Shown here: piece after piece, positions 8,837-16,052 of the stretch
How the letters are laid out: every line of letters starts with the position of its first letter
Numbering within the stretch: the first letter of the stretch is position 1
From: RPQJ01 sp046347155
Lineage (GTDB): Bacteria; Pseudomonadota; Gammaproteobacteria; Steroidobacterales; Steroidobacteraceae
Direction of reading: 5' to 3'
NCBI GenBank assembly: GCA_046347155.1
Contig: JAXMGT010000002.1
Location: 1,054,001-1,118,000, forward strand
Length of the DNA stretch: 64,000 nucleotides
The notes under the pieces: model-generated
Told to the model about the DNA's origin: nothing
The model's input: only the letters and a program-made list of their open reading frames with translations
Databases searched by the model: none
Translations under genes and position numbers: made by a program

Positions 8837-9904
8837 GTGCCGATCCTCGCCCGGTACGTGCTTCGCATCGTGTTCGGCTACACGGCACTCGTGCTCGCCG
8901 TGCTGCTGGTGCTCGGCGCCCTGTTCCTGTTCATCAACGAGCAGGACGACATCGGCACCGGGAGCTACACGGCCGCCCAGGCGCTCACGTACGTCGCGTT
9001 CAACCTGCCGACATTCGCCTGCCAGTTGCTGCCGGTTGCGGCGCTGATCGGGGCGATGCTCGGCCTCGGCACGCTCGCGCGCGGCAGCGAACTCGTCGTC
9101 ATGCGCGCCTCGGGCGTCACGACGCTGCGGTTCTGCGCCTGGCTCGCCGTCGCGGGACTGGTGCTCGCCGCCGTCATGGCCGGCATCGGCGAGTTCGTCG
9201 CTCCGCCGCTCGAGAAGTACGGGCGGCAGGTCAAGGTGTTCAGCAAGTACAACGAGTTCAGTTTCGCCGGCAGCCGCGGCGCCTGGGTGCGCGACGGCGA
9301 CGCCATCATCAGCGTCGAACAGCAGTCGGCCGAGGCCCGCTTCGGCGGCATGCAGGTCTATCGGTTCGGGCCAGGCCGCACGCTCACGAGCGCCGGCACG
9401 GCCGATGCCGCGAGCGTCGAGCAGGGCAAGGGCTGGAAACTGGAGAATTACGCCGAGACGCGCTTTGGTCCCGGCGGCACGACGGCGCGCCGTGCCCCGG
9501 TCGAGGAATTCCATTCGGACCTCTCGCCGGACTTCCTCGGGCTCGCGGTCGTGGAGCCCGACGTGATGGGCCTGCGCGACCTCGCGTCCTACGTGGAGCA
9601 CCTCAGGCGCAATGGCCTCGATGCGTCGCGCTTCGAAATCGCGCTGTGGTCGCGGATCGCGCGCTACTTCGCGCTGATGCTGGTGCTGATGCTCGCATTG
9701 CCCTTTGCGCTCGGGCCGATGCGCTCGACGGGGCAGGGCGCCCGCACGGTGATCGGCATCGCGATCGGCGCCGGATTCGTGCTGCTGAGCCAGACGCTCG
9801 AGAACAGCGGCCAGTTCCTCGGCCTGAGCCCGCTGCTCACGGGCTGGCTGCCGACGGCGCTGCTCTTCGTGTTCACGACGGTCCTGCTGGTCCGGGCCCG
9901 CTGA
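8837..9904 (+). CDS. lptG: LPS export ABC transporter permease LptG
   Basis: A 355-residue partner of LptF with the same plan: helices near residues 10-30, 58-80 and 98-120, a periplasmic jellyroll-like domain, and three C-terminal helices (about 275-355). The start is a GTG one base after the lptF stop, so translation is coupled. The last 32 bases are also read on the other strand as the end of the RDD gene. Order and spacing are the standard lptF-lptG arrangement; the cytoplasmic ATPase LptB is not in this window. Confidence 0.94.
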   Translation: MPILARYVLRIVFGYTALVLAVLLVLGALFLFINEQDDIGTGSYTAAQALTYVAFNLPTFACQLLPVAALIGAMLGLGTLARGSELVVMRASGVTTLRFCAWLAVAGLVLAAVMAGIGEFVAPPLEKYGRQVKVFSKYNEFSFAGSRGAWVRDGDAIISVEQQSAEARFGGMQVYRFGPGRTLTSAGTADAASVEQGKGWKLENYAETRFGPGGTTARRAPVEEFHSDLSPDFLGLAVVEPDVMGLRDLASYVEHLRRNGLDASRFEIALWSRIARYFALMLVLMLALPFALGPMRSTGQGARTVIGIAIGAGFVLLSQTLENSGQFLGLSPLLTGWLPTALLFVFTTVLLVRAR

Positions 9905-10340
9905 GCGGGCGCCGGGCGGCCTTCGGCAGCACGACGACGCGCGTGCCGGACAGCCGGTCGTGCCAGCCGCGCCGGTCGCGGTCGACGAGGATCCACCACC
10001 AGCCGAGCCCGGCCGGCAGCAATGACAGCAACGCGGCCGCGAGGCGCCGGAGCACGTCGCCCCACGCCGGCAGCGAACCGTCGTCGCGCTCGACGCGCAG
10101 CCGCCAGGTCGCCATCCCGAGTGTCTGGCCGCGACGCGTCCAGGGAATGCCGTAGTACGCCACGACGACACCGAGCAGCGCGAGACGATAGATCCACTCG
10201 AGCGTCGGGTTCGAGGCCCGCGTGATCGCCTCCCCGCCGGTGATCGGCAGGAAGCACGCGGTGACGATCATCAGCAGCGCCGCGAGCAGCAGCGTGTCGT
10301 AGAGGAGGGCGCCGAGTCGGCGCAGCAGGCCCGAGGTCAT
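9873..10340 (-). CDS. RDD family membrane protein
   Basis: A 155-residue membrane protein of the RDD family. The N-terminus gives LLRRLGALLYDTLLL, with the Arg and Asp that name the family, inside a first helix (about 8-30). A second helix is near 48-68, then GQTLGMATWRLRV, a typical RDD signature, and a third helix near 98-115. The function of the family is uncertain; some members have been linked to ion or sodium transport. Its 3' end overlaps lptG by 32 bases tail to tail. It is divergent from the cytochrome b561 gene. Confidence 0.88.
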   Translation of the reverse strand: MTSGLLRRLGALLYDTLLLAALLMIVTACFLPITGGEAITRASNPTLEWIYRLALLGVVVAYYGIPWTRRGQTLGMATWRLRVERDDGSLPAWGDVLRRLAAALLSLLPAGLGWWWILVDRDRRGWHDRLSGTRVVVLPKAARRPLSGPGPAGPS

Positions 10341-10419
10341 GGGATGGCGTGTCGTCGTCCGGCGGGGCGCGGTCGTGAGGTGGCACGTTACGGCAGCCCC
10401 GCGCCGGAGTCACGCGCAT

Positions 10420-10428
10420 TGCTAGAAT
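10420..10428 (+). promoter_or_regulatory. Extended -10 element upstream of cytochrome b561
   Basis: TGCTAGAAT is an extended -10 hexamer (TGnTAGAAT), placed 33 bases before the GTG start of the b561 gene. No good -35 box is visible 17 bases upstream, as expected for some extended -10 promoters. It is the most likely start signal for that gene. Confidence 0.5.
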
Positions 10429-10461
10429 CGCGGGCCGAAAACCGCGGGAGTGGGGTGACCG

Positions 10462-11163
10462 GTGCGGGCGATCGAGGCGAAGGACGATGGGCGGCGGCTC
10501 GTGTGGGACCTGCCGGTGCGCGTCGCGCACTGGGCGCTCGTCGCCGGTGTCGCGGGCGCGTTCGCGACCCACTATGCCGGGACGGCCTGGTTCGCCTGGC
10601 ACCGTGCCTGCGGCTACGCGGTGTTCGTGACGGTGGCTTTCCGGATCCTGTGGGGCGTCGTGGGCACGCGGCACGCGCGCTTCGCCTCGTTCGTGCGCGG
10701 GCCGCGGGCGGTCCTCTCCCAGCTCGCGGGCCGCGGCCGCGTCGCGGGCGCGGGGCATTCGCCGCTCGCCGCGCTTTCGGTGGTCGCGATGCTGGCCGTG
10801 GTCGCCGTGCAGGCGCTGACCGGGCTCTGCGCGAACGACGAGATCGCGAACACCGGACCCTTCTACGGCTGGATCACGCCGGCCGCGAGCAACCGGCTCA
10901 CGGCCGTGCACGCCTGGAACTCGAAGCTCCTGCTCGGGCTGGTCGGGCTGCACCTCGCCGCGATCGCCTGGTACGCACTTGCGCGCGGGCGCCGGCTGGT
11001 CCGGGCGATGATCGACGGCCGACGTCCGGCGACCGAGGTCGCCCCGGACGAGGCGATCGACGGGTCACGGACGTGGCTTGCCATCGCGCTCGCGGCGATG
11101 GTGGCCGGGGCGCTCGCGCTGGCCGTGCGCGCGGCGCCCCCGGCCGAAATCGCGATCTGGTGA
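10462..11163 (+). CDS. Cytochrome b561 family protein
   Basis: A 233-residue diheme-type membrane cytochrome b561. It starts VWDLPVRVAHWALV, the usual N-terminus, with the first heme-ligand histidine near residue 23. A second histidine is in WHRACGYAVF (about 49-58) and a third in LTAVHAWNSKLLL (about 146-158), followed by LHLAAIAWYAL. Four helices carry these ligands and a fifth is at the C-terminus (196-212). Such proteins move electrons between quinones and periplasmic cytochromes. It is convergent with a cytochrome c-prime gene one base away, a likely redox partner. GTG start at 10462. Confidence 0.9.
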   Translation: MRAIEAKDDGRRLVWDLPVRVAHWALVAGVAGAFATHYAGTAWFAWHRACGYAVFVTVAFRILWGVVGTRHARFASFVRGPRAVLSQLAGRGRVAGAGHSPLAALSVVAMLAVVAVQALTGLCANDEIANTGPFYGWITPAASNRLTAVHAWNSKLLLGLVGLHLAAIAWYALARGRRLVRAMIDGRRPATEVAPDEAIDGSRTWLAIALAAMVAGALALAVRAAPPAEIAIW

Positions 11164-11164
11164 C

Positions 11165-11647
11165 TCAGTCCGCCTTGTACTTGTCGTGGCAGGACTTGCA
11201 GGTGTCGGTCAGCGCGAAGAATGCCTTCTTCGTCGCCTCCGCGTCAGTGCCCTTGGCGGTGGCCGCGAGCGCGGCGCTGCTGTCCACGAGCGCCTTCAGC
11301 TTCGAGTCGAAGTCGGCCTTGTTCGCCCACGCGTCGGACTTGAGCTTCGTCGACGAGGCCTGGCGGGAGTCGGGCTGGAACGACTCGGCGAGCATCGGCG
11401 TCAGCTCGGCGACGTTCGTCGCGCGCTGCGCAAACTCCTTCGCGTCGAATGGCACCTTGCCGCTCGCCATGCCGCCCATCGGTCGCACGTTCCACGCGAC
11501 GGCCTGGTACAGCGCCTTCCGGTAGGTCACGAGCTGGTCGGCGCGCGAGGGCGGCGCGTCCGCGCGGACGGGCACGGCGGCCACGAGGGCCAGGGCGACG
11601 GCGACGAGGGTGCGCGGCAGGGCCGCGCCGGAGTGCTGGTTCGGCAT
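11165..11647 (-). CDS. Cytochrome c-prime / c556 family protein
   Basis: A 160-residue exported protein with a signal peptide (residues 1-29, cleaved near VRADA) and a C-terminal heme-attachment site CKSCH at 150-154, the position typical of the four-helix cytochrome c-prime fold. KVPFDAKEFAQRA (64-76) matches the conserved helix-2 region. In six-coordinate relatives a Met lies four residues after the first conserved Arg; here that place appears to hold Tyr47 (R43-K-A-L-Y), so the distal heme side may differ, although this alignment was made by eye. It is convergent with the cytochrome b561 gene. A periplasmic electron carrier or gas-binding role is likely. Confidence 0.88.
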   Translation of the reverse strand: MPNQHSGAALPRTLVAVALALVAAVPVRADAPPSRADQLVTYRKALYQAVAWNVRPMGGMASGKVPFDAKEFAQRATNVAELTPMLAESFQPDSRQASSTKLKSDAWANKADFDSKLKALVDSSAALAATAKGTDAEATKKAFFALTDTCKSCHDKYKAD

Positions 11648-11742
11648 GGACTCGGGATCCTCCGGTAGGACGTTGACGGAGGGCGGACGTTACCGCACGT
11701 CACCGCCTGTCGTCACGGGCGCCCGGGTCCGGTGCGCCGGCG

Positions 11743-12444
11743 TCATTCCGGGGCGCGGCGTGCCCGGGCAACGATCGTCGAGCGGTGGGTCCGCAGGATG
11801 GACCAGACCTCGGGCTCGGGCGGCCGGTCGGCCATTCGCGCGATCAGGCCGGCGAGCTGCGGCCATTCGCGACCCCAGGAGAGCAGTCGCGCAGCGTCGG
11901 CGATCACCTGGGCGGCTGCACGGTCCGGTTTGGGCGCCTTGTCGGTACGGGGTCGCGCGGTCGCCTTGTCGGCGCGCGGTCGGGCCGGGGCCGGCCGCGC
12001 CGGTGGCGGCGCCGCGACGGCGACGGTCCCGGCCGTGGACCGCGCCGGCCCGCTCGCCGGCGCCGCAACGGCCGTCCGCGGCGCGCTGCGCGCGGGCTTG
12101 GGTGCGACGACGGTCGGCTCGGTGTCCGTGTTCCCGCCCCGCGCGAGCGGTATGTGGCGCTCGACGTGCTCTGCGCCCACCAGGTTCGCGAGGAACGCCA
12201 TCTGTTCGAGTGCATCGGCGAACTCGCCGTCGCCGCGTTCGCGGCGCGCATCGGCGATCCGGCGCAGCTCGGCGAGCCGCTCGCGGGCGTGCTCGACGAC
12301 CCAGCGCGCCGGGCGCTGGTGCTTCGGCCAGTCCTCGACCGCCGCATACGCCGCGTCGTCGAGCGCGAGGTAGCGGGTGTGCCGGTCGACACTGGCCTGC
12401 CAGCGTTCGAGCAGTTGGCGGAGTCTGTCGTGCGAGGTGGTCAT
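11743..12444 (-). CDS. Unrecognised protein with Ala/Pro/Arg-rich linker
   Basis: A 233-residue protein I cannot assign. Residues 1-100 are helical and rich in Arg, Glu and Trp (LLERWQASVDRHTRYLAL near 11-28). Residues 108-172 are a low-complexity Ala/Pro/Arg linker that includes two near-copies of the unit RPRADKA / RPRTDKA (155-161 and 164-170). Residues 175-233 form a second helical region with paired Trp residues. No signal peptide or membrane helix is seen, so it is probably cytoplasmic. It is divergent from the SLOG-like membrane protein across 190 bases that include a large palindrome. Its length and its codon use, similar to its neighbours, support a real gene. Confidence 0.7.
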   Translation of the reverse strand: MTTSHDRLRQLLERWQASVDRHTRYLALDDAAYAAVEDWPKHQRPARWVVEHARERLAELRRIADARRERGDGEFADALEQMAFLANLVGAEHVERHIPLARGGNTDTEPTVVAPKPARSAPRTAVAAPASGPARSTAGTVAVAAPPPARPAPARPRADKATARPRTDKAPKPDRAAAQVIADAARLLSWGREWPQLAGLIARMADRPPEPEVWSILRTHRSTIVARARRAPE

Positions 12445-12550
12445 GGCGTCGCGCGTGCGATCGGCGGGATTTTATGTGCGGGTGGCCGCCGGCGTGACGG
12501 GGTCGGCCGATTGCTTGCGAGTGTTGCGACGCGGTTCGCGGTACGGTGCC

Positions 12551-12577
12551 GGACGCGCCCGCCCCGGGGCGGGGTCC
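12551..12577. repeat. GC-rich palindrome in a divergent spacer
   Basis: The core CCCGCCCC/GGGGCGGG at 12558-12573 is a perfect 16-base palindrome. It is extended by GGAC (12551-12554) and GTCC (12574-12577), with three unpaired bases on the left side only. It lies between the divergent genes ending at 12444 and starting at 12635, so it could be an operator or a transcript hairpin. Chance occurrence is not excluded in DNA this GC-rich. Confidence 0.4.
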
Positions 12578-12634
12578 GCGCGGTGGACGGCCGCCGTGCA
12601 GCCCGTTCGCGGATTCGGTATGGTCGGGCCCGGC

Positions 12635-14431
12635 ATGACCACGGCTCAGGATGCAGCGGAGGCGCCCACGGGCTTCGACCCGTGGACCGGGGAGCGCGGG
12701 ACCGGGGACCGTGCTGCGTTCGCCGTGCCGCTGGTCGTGGCCGTGACCGGGCACCGCGACCTCGTGCCGGAGGAAGTGCCCGGGATCCGGGCGCGGGTGA
12801 ACAGGCTGCTCGCCGGCCTGCGAGATGCCTACCCCCACCGCGCGGTGCTCGTGATGTCGGCCCTCGCCGAGGGGGCGGACCGGCTCGTCGCGCACGAAGC
12901 CCTCGCGCTCGGGCTCAACATCGTCGCGGCGCTGCCGATGGCGCGCGACGAGTATGCGCGCGACTTCGTCGCGCCGGGCTCGCGGGAGGAGTTCGACCGG
13001 CTCTGCGCAGCCGCCGTCGACCTGTACGAGCTCCCGGCCGTGCAGGCGCCGCCGGACACCGACGCGCAGGCCCGGCGCGCGATGCAGTACGCCCAGGGCG
13101 GCATCTTCATGTGCGCGCACTGCCACATCCTGCTCGCGCTGTGGGACGGCAAGCCGTCGACGCGCCTGGGCGGCACTGCGCAGGTGGTCCACTTCCACCA
13201 CCACGACTACATGCCGGGCTTCGGCGCGCAGGCGCAGTCGCACCGGCTCGCGCTGACGGGCGACGAGAGCGACCTTGTCTACCACATCGTCGTCTCGCGC
13301 AATCGTCCGGGCGGCGCGCCGGCCGACGGGCTCGAGCCGCTCTCGGTGTCCTGGTACACGACCGACGCGACCGAGCCGCGCACCCGCGACCTGCCGCAGC
13401 GCTATCGCCGGGTCTTCGAGCGGGCCGGCGAATTCGGGCGCGAGGCGCGCGCACATGCCAGCGAGATCGACCAGGGGAGCTGGCCGCTCGTGGCCGGCGA
13501 GGGCGCCTCGGTGCTGCCGGCCGGCGTACGCGACGTGGACCGGGTGTTTTGCGCCGCCGACTGGCTCGCGATGCGCTACCAGAAGCTCTTCATGCGCACG
13601 CTGCGGGTGAGCCACAGCTGCGTGTTCCTCACCGGCATCGCGTACGTGACCTACACGGACTTCTGGTCCACGCGCGCGTTCCTGTTCGCCGTGCTGCTGC
13701 TGATGGTCGGCGCGAGCGGCATGAACCACCTGGCGCGGCGAGGCGCCTGGCACCGCAAGTACCTCGATTACCGGGCACTCGCCGAGGGGCTCCGGGTGCA
13801 GTTCTACTGGGCGGCGGCCGCCGTCGGCACCGGCAGCGCGACCAAGTACGCCCACGACAACTTCCTCCAGATGCAGGACCCCGAGCTCGGCTGGATCCGC
13901 AACGTGATGCGCGTCGCCGGTACCGAGTGTGACGCGAACCGCCGCCCGGACCCGGCGGCGCTCGCCTGGGTCGTGCGCGAGTGGATCGGCGACGACGCGA
14001 GCGGGCAGCTCGGCTACTACCGGCGCAAGACGACCGAGCGGGTCCTGCAGTCCGAGGCGACGCAGCGCATCGGGCGCATCGGCCTGTGGGTGAGTGCTGC
14101 GACGCTGCTCGTGCTGATGTTCGTCGGCTCGGGCGTGCCGGACGAGGTGCGCACGCCGCTCGTCTACGGGATGGGCTGCGTGCTGCTCGCGGTCGGCGTG
14201 CGGCAGTCCTACGCGAAGGGCATCGCCGAGGCGGAGTTGATCAAGCAGTACCAGTTCATGAGCCGGATCTTCCGCAACGCGGCCCGTCGGATCGCGCTCG
14301 CCGACACCGACGACGAGCGCCGGGGCGTGCTGCGCGCGCTCGGCGAAGCCTCGCTCGAGGAGCATGCGCAGTGGATCCTGATGTACCGCGAGCGCTCGGT
14401 CGGCCAGGAGGACATCGTCCGACTGAGTTGA
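12635..14431 (+). CDS. SLOG-like domain fused to four-helix membrane region (SLATT-like), putative nucleotide-sensing effector
   Basis: A 598-residue protein. Residues 32-225 show SLOG/LOG superfamily features: strand plus loop VVAVTGHRDL (34-43), the helix SALAEGADRLVAHEAL (75-90), and the second ligand loop with ALWDGK (168-173) and GGTAQVV (179-185). A histidine cluster HFHHH is at 186-190. Residues 300-322 (DRVFCAADWLAMRYQKLF) lead into two helix pairs, about 325-340/346-361 and 481-499/507-522. Between them is a soluble stretch with HRKYLDYRALAEGLRVQFYW (373-392). This plan resembles SLOG-SLATT proteins predicted to couple nucleotide binding to a membrane effector. The ATG at 12635 is chosen because the family fold starts soon after it. 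No partner nucleotide cyclase is nearby; the function is inferred. Confidence 0.72.
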   Translation: MTTAQDAAEAPTGFDPWTGERGTGDRAAFAVPLVVAVTGHRDLVPEEVPGIRARVNRLLAGLRDAYPHRAVLVMSALAEGADRLVAHEALALGLNIVAALPMARDEYARDFVAPGSREEFDRLCAAAVDLYELPAVQAPPDTDAQARRAMQYAQGGIFMCAHCHILLALWDGKPSTRLGGTAQVVHFHHHDYMPGFGAQAQSHRLALTGDESDLVYHIVVSRNRPGGAPADGLEPLSVSWYTTDATEPRTRDLPQRYRRVFERAGEFGREARAHASEIDQGSWPLVAGEGASVLPAGVRDVDRVFCAADWLAMRYQKLFMRTLRVSHSCVFLTGIAYVTYTDFWSTRAFLFAVLLLMVGASGMNHLARRGAWHRKYLDYRALAEGLRVQFYWAAAAVGTGSATKYAHDNFLQMQDPELGWIRNVMRVAGTECDANRRPDPAALAWVVREWIGDDASGQLGYYRRKTTERVLQSEATQRIGRIGLWVSAATLLVLMFVGSGVPDEVRTPLVYGMGCVLLAVGVRQSYAKGIAEAELIKQYQFMSRIFRNAARRIALADTDDERRGVLRALGEASLEEHAQWILMYRERSVGQEDIVRLS

Positions 14432-14441
14432 CCCCGCGGCG

Positions 14442-15974
14442 TCAGCGCGAGCCCGCGGTCGCGATCAGTCGTCCGTAGAACGTCGTCATGCGCTCGAGGT
14501 TCTCGAGCGTCAGGTGCTCGTTCGTCCCGTGGATCATCTCGAATTCGTGCATCGAGGCCACCAGGGGCTGGAACCGGTAGATGTCCTTAGCGATCCCGGC
14601 GAGGCTCCGCGAATCCGTCGTCGCGGTCACGAGTGCCGGCGCGACCGGCACGCGTCCGCCGTCCGAGGCGAGCGCCCCGATGATGCGCCAGGCCTCGGAG
14701 TCGATCGACGAGACCGGCGACGGGTCGTACGCCGGGCCTGCCCAGGCGAGCTCGACGTCCAGGTGGCGGGTCGCCGTCTTCGCCCGCGCCATGACCGACG
14801 CGACGCTGTCCTGTGGCGCGATCCGGTAGTTGATCCATGCGGTCGCGTCCTGCGGCAGCACGTTCTCCTTCGGGCTGCCCCGCAGCATCGTCGGTGCGAT
14901 CGTCGTGTGCAGCGTCGCGGCGCCGGCCGGCGTGGCCGCCGTCTTCCAGATCAGCAGCGGTTCGAACAGCCAGGTGTTCGCCGCCGCGACGCGCACCGCG
15001 AGCCCGGCGTCCGGCGCGAGCGTGCGCACCATGTCGGCGGCCGGGCCCCGGAACCGCATCGGGAACGGGCGGTTGCTGATCGCGAGCACGGCCTTGGAGA
15101 GCGTCTCGACGCCGGTCTCGGGCGGCGGGGCCGAGGAATGCCCGCCCAGCGCGGGCGCCGTCACGCGGAGCGTCGCATATCCCTTCTCGGCGACGCCGAC
15201 CAGCGCGGCCGGCCGGTTCACGAGCGGCAGGTCGGCGACCACCGCGAGGCCCTCGTCGAGCGCGAACTCGGCTGCGAGCCCCTGGCGGCGCCAGTCGGCG
15301 GCGACCGCCCGCACGCCGCCGCCGCCGGCCTCCTCGTCGTGGCCGGCGAGCACGATGAGCGTTCGGTGCGGCGCGTAGCCCGAGGTGGCGAGGGCCTCGA
15401 CGGCCTCGAAGATCGCGACGAGCGATCCCTTGTCGTCCACCGAGCCGCGTCCCCACACGGCGCCATCCGCGACGACACCGTCGAACGGCGGGTGCCTCCA
15501 GTCGCCTTCGGTGCCCGGCGTGACCGGAACCACGTCCTGGTGTGCCATCAGCACGAACGGGGCCAGCGACGGATCGGAGCCTGGCCACGTGTACACGAGC
15601 GTGCGTCCCTGGAAGACCTGGCGCTGCATCGCCGCGTGTGCGGCCGGGTAGGTCGCGGCGAGCCAGGCGTGCAGCCGGTCCCACTCCGCCCAGTCGTTGT
15701 CGGCCGGGTCCTGGTGGCTCACGGTGCGGATCCGCACGGCCTCGGCCAGGTGGGCTGCGGCCCGGGCCGTGTCGGGCACTGGCGCGTCGGCCAGCGCGAC
15801 GCCGGCAAAGTCCACGGAGGCGGGCGGTTCGTACGCGGCCGTACGCACGGCGGCGACGACGACCACGACGGCCAGTGCGGCGAGGGCGGCGATCGAATAG
15901 GCTCGGATCCGGCTCACGGGGCGGCCTCGCGGGTTGCTCGGGACGTTTGTCCCGCGTTCGCGCCGCGGCGTCAA
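14442..15974 (-). CDS. M20 family metallopeptidase (carboxypeptidase S-like)
   Basis: A 510-residue zinc peptidase with an N-terminal membrane anchor (about residues 25-47). Metal-site motifs are VLMAHQDVVPV (His and Asp, near 143-153), GRGSVDDKGS (bridging Asp, near 174-183) and GHDEEAGGGG (catalytic Glu pair, near 209-218). A late conserved His is in EMIHGTNEH. The arrangement matches the Gly-X carboxypeptidase / CPS1 branch of M20. It probably acts outside the inner membrane on small peptides. The listed ATG is the longest start; GTG at 15917, just before the anchor, is a good alternative. It ends 10 bases from the convergent SLOG-like gene and is divergent from an amino-acid permease, which fits peptide scavenging. 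Confidence 0.88.
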   Translation of the reverse strand: MTPRRERGTNVPSNPRGRPVSRIRAYSIAALAALAVVVVVAAVRTAAYEPPASVDFAGVALADAPVPDTARAAAHLAEAVRIRTVSHQDPADNDWAEWDRLHAWLAATYPAAHAAMQRQVFQGRTLVYTWPGSDPSLAPFVLMAHQDVVPVTPGTEGDWRHPPFDGVVADGAVWGRGSVDDKGSLVAIFEAVEALATSGYAPHRTLIVLAGHDEEAGGGGVRAVAADWRRQGLAAEFALDEGLAVVADLPLVNRPAALVGVAEKGYATLRVTAPALGGHSSAPPPETGVETLSKAVLAISNRPFPMRFRGPAADMVRTLAPDAGLAVRVAAANTWLFEPLLIWKTAATPAGAATLHTTIAPTMLRGSPKENVLPQDATAWINYRIAPQDSVASVMARAKTATRHLDVELAWAGPAYDPSPVSSIDSEAWRIIGALASDGGRVPVAPALVTATTDSRSLAGIAKDIYRFQPLVASMHEFEMIHGTNEHLTLENLERMTTFYGRLIATAGSR

Positions 15975-16052
15975 GGGTGTGCGCGGCGGGCGTCGGCGCT
16001 ATGCTCCGCCCCCAACGAGACGCGGACCTCAGTCCGCCGGGGGGAGTGCAGC

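Noticed and set aside
12377..12634. Extension of the SLOG-like protein to an ATG at 12377
   Set aside because: The added 86 residues cover the start of the divergent gene and the spacer palindrome and do not look like protein; the ATG at 12635 starts close before the fold.
11743..14431. A CBASS-type or other complete anti-phage operon around the SLOG-like gene
   Set aside because: No nucleotidyltransferase, nuclease, ubiquitin-like or HORMA/TRIP13 gene is present; the neighbours are a protein without known domain and an M20 peptidase. Only a single-gene effector can be argued.
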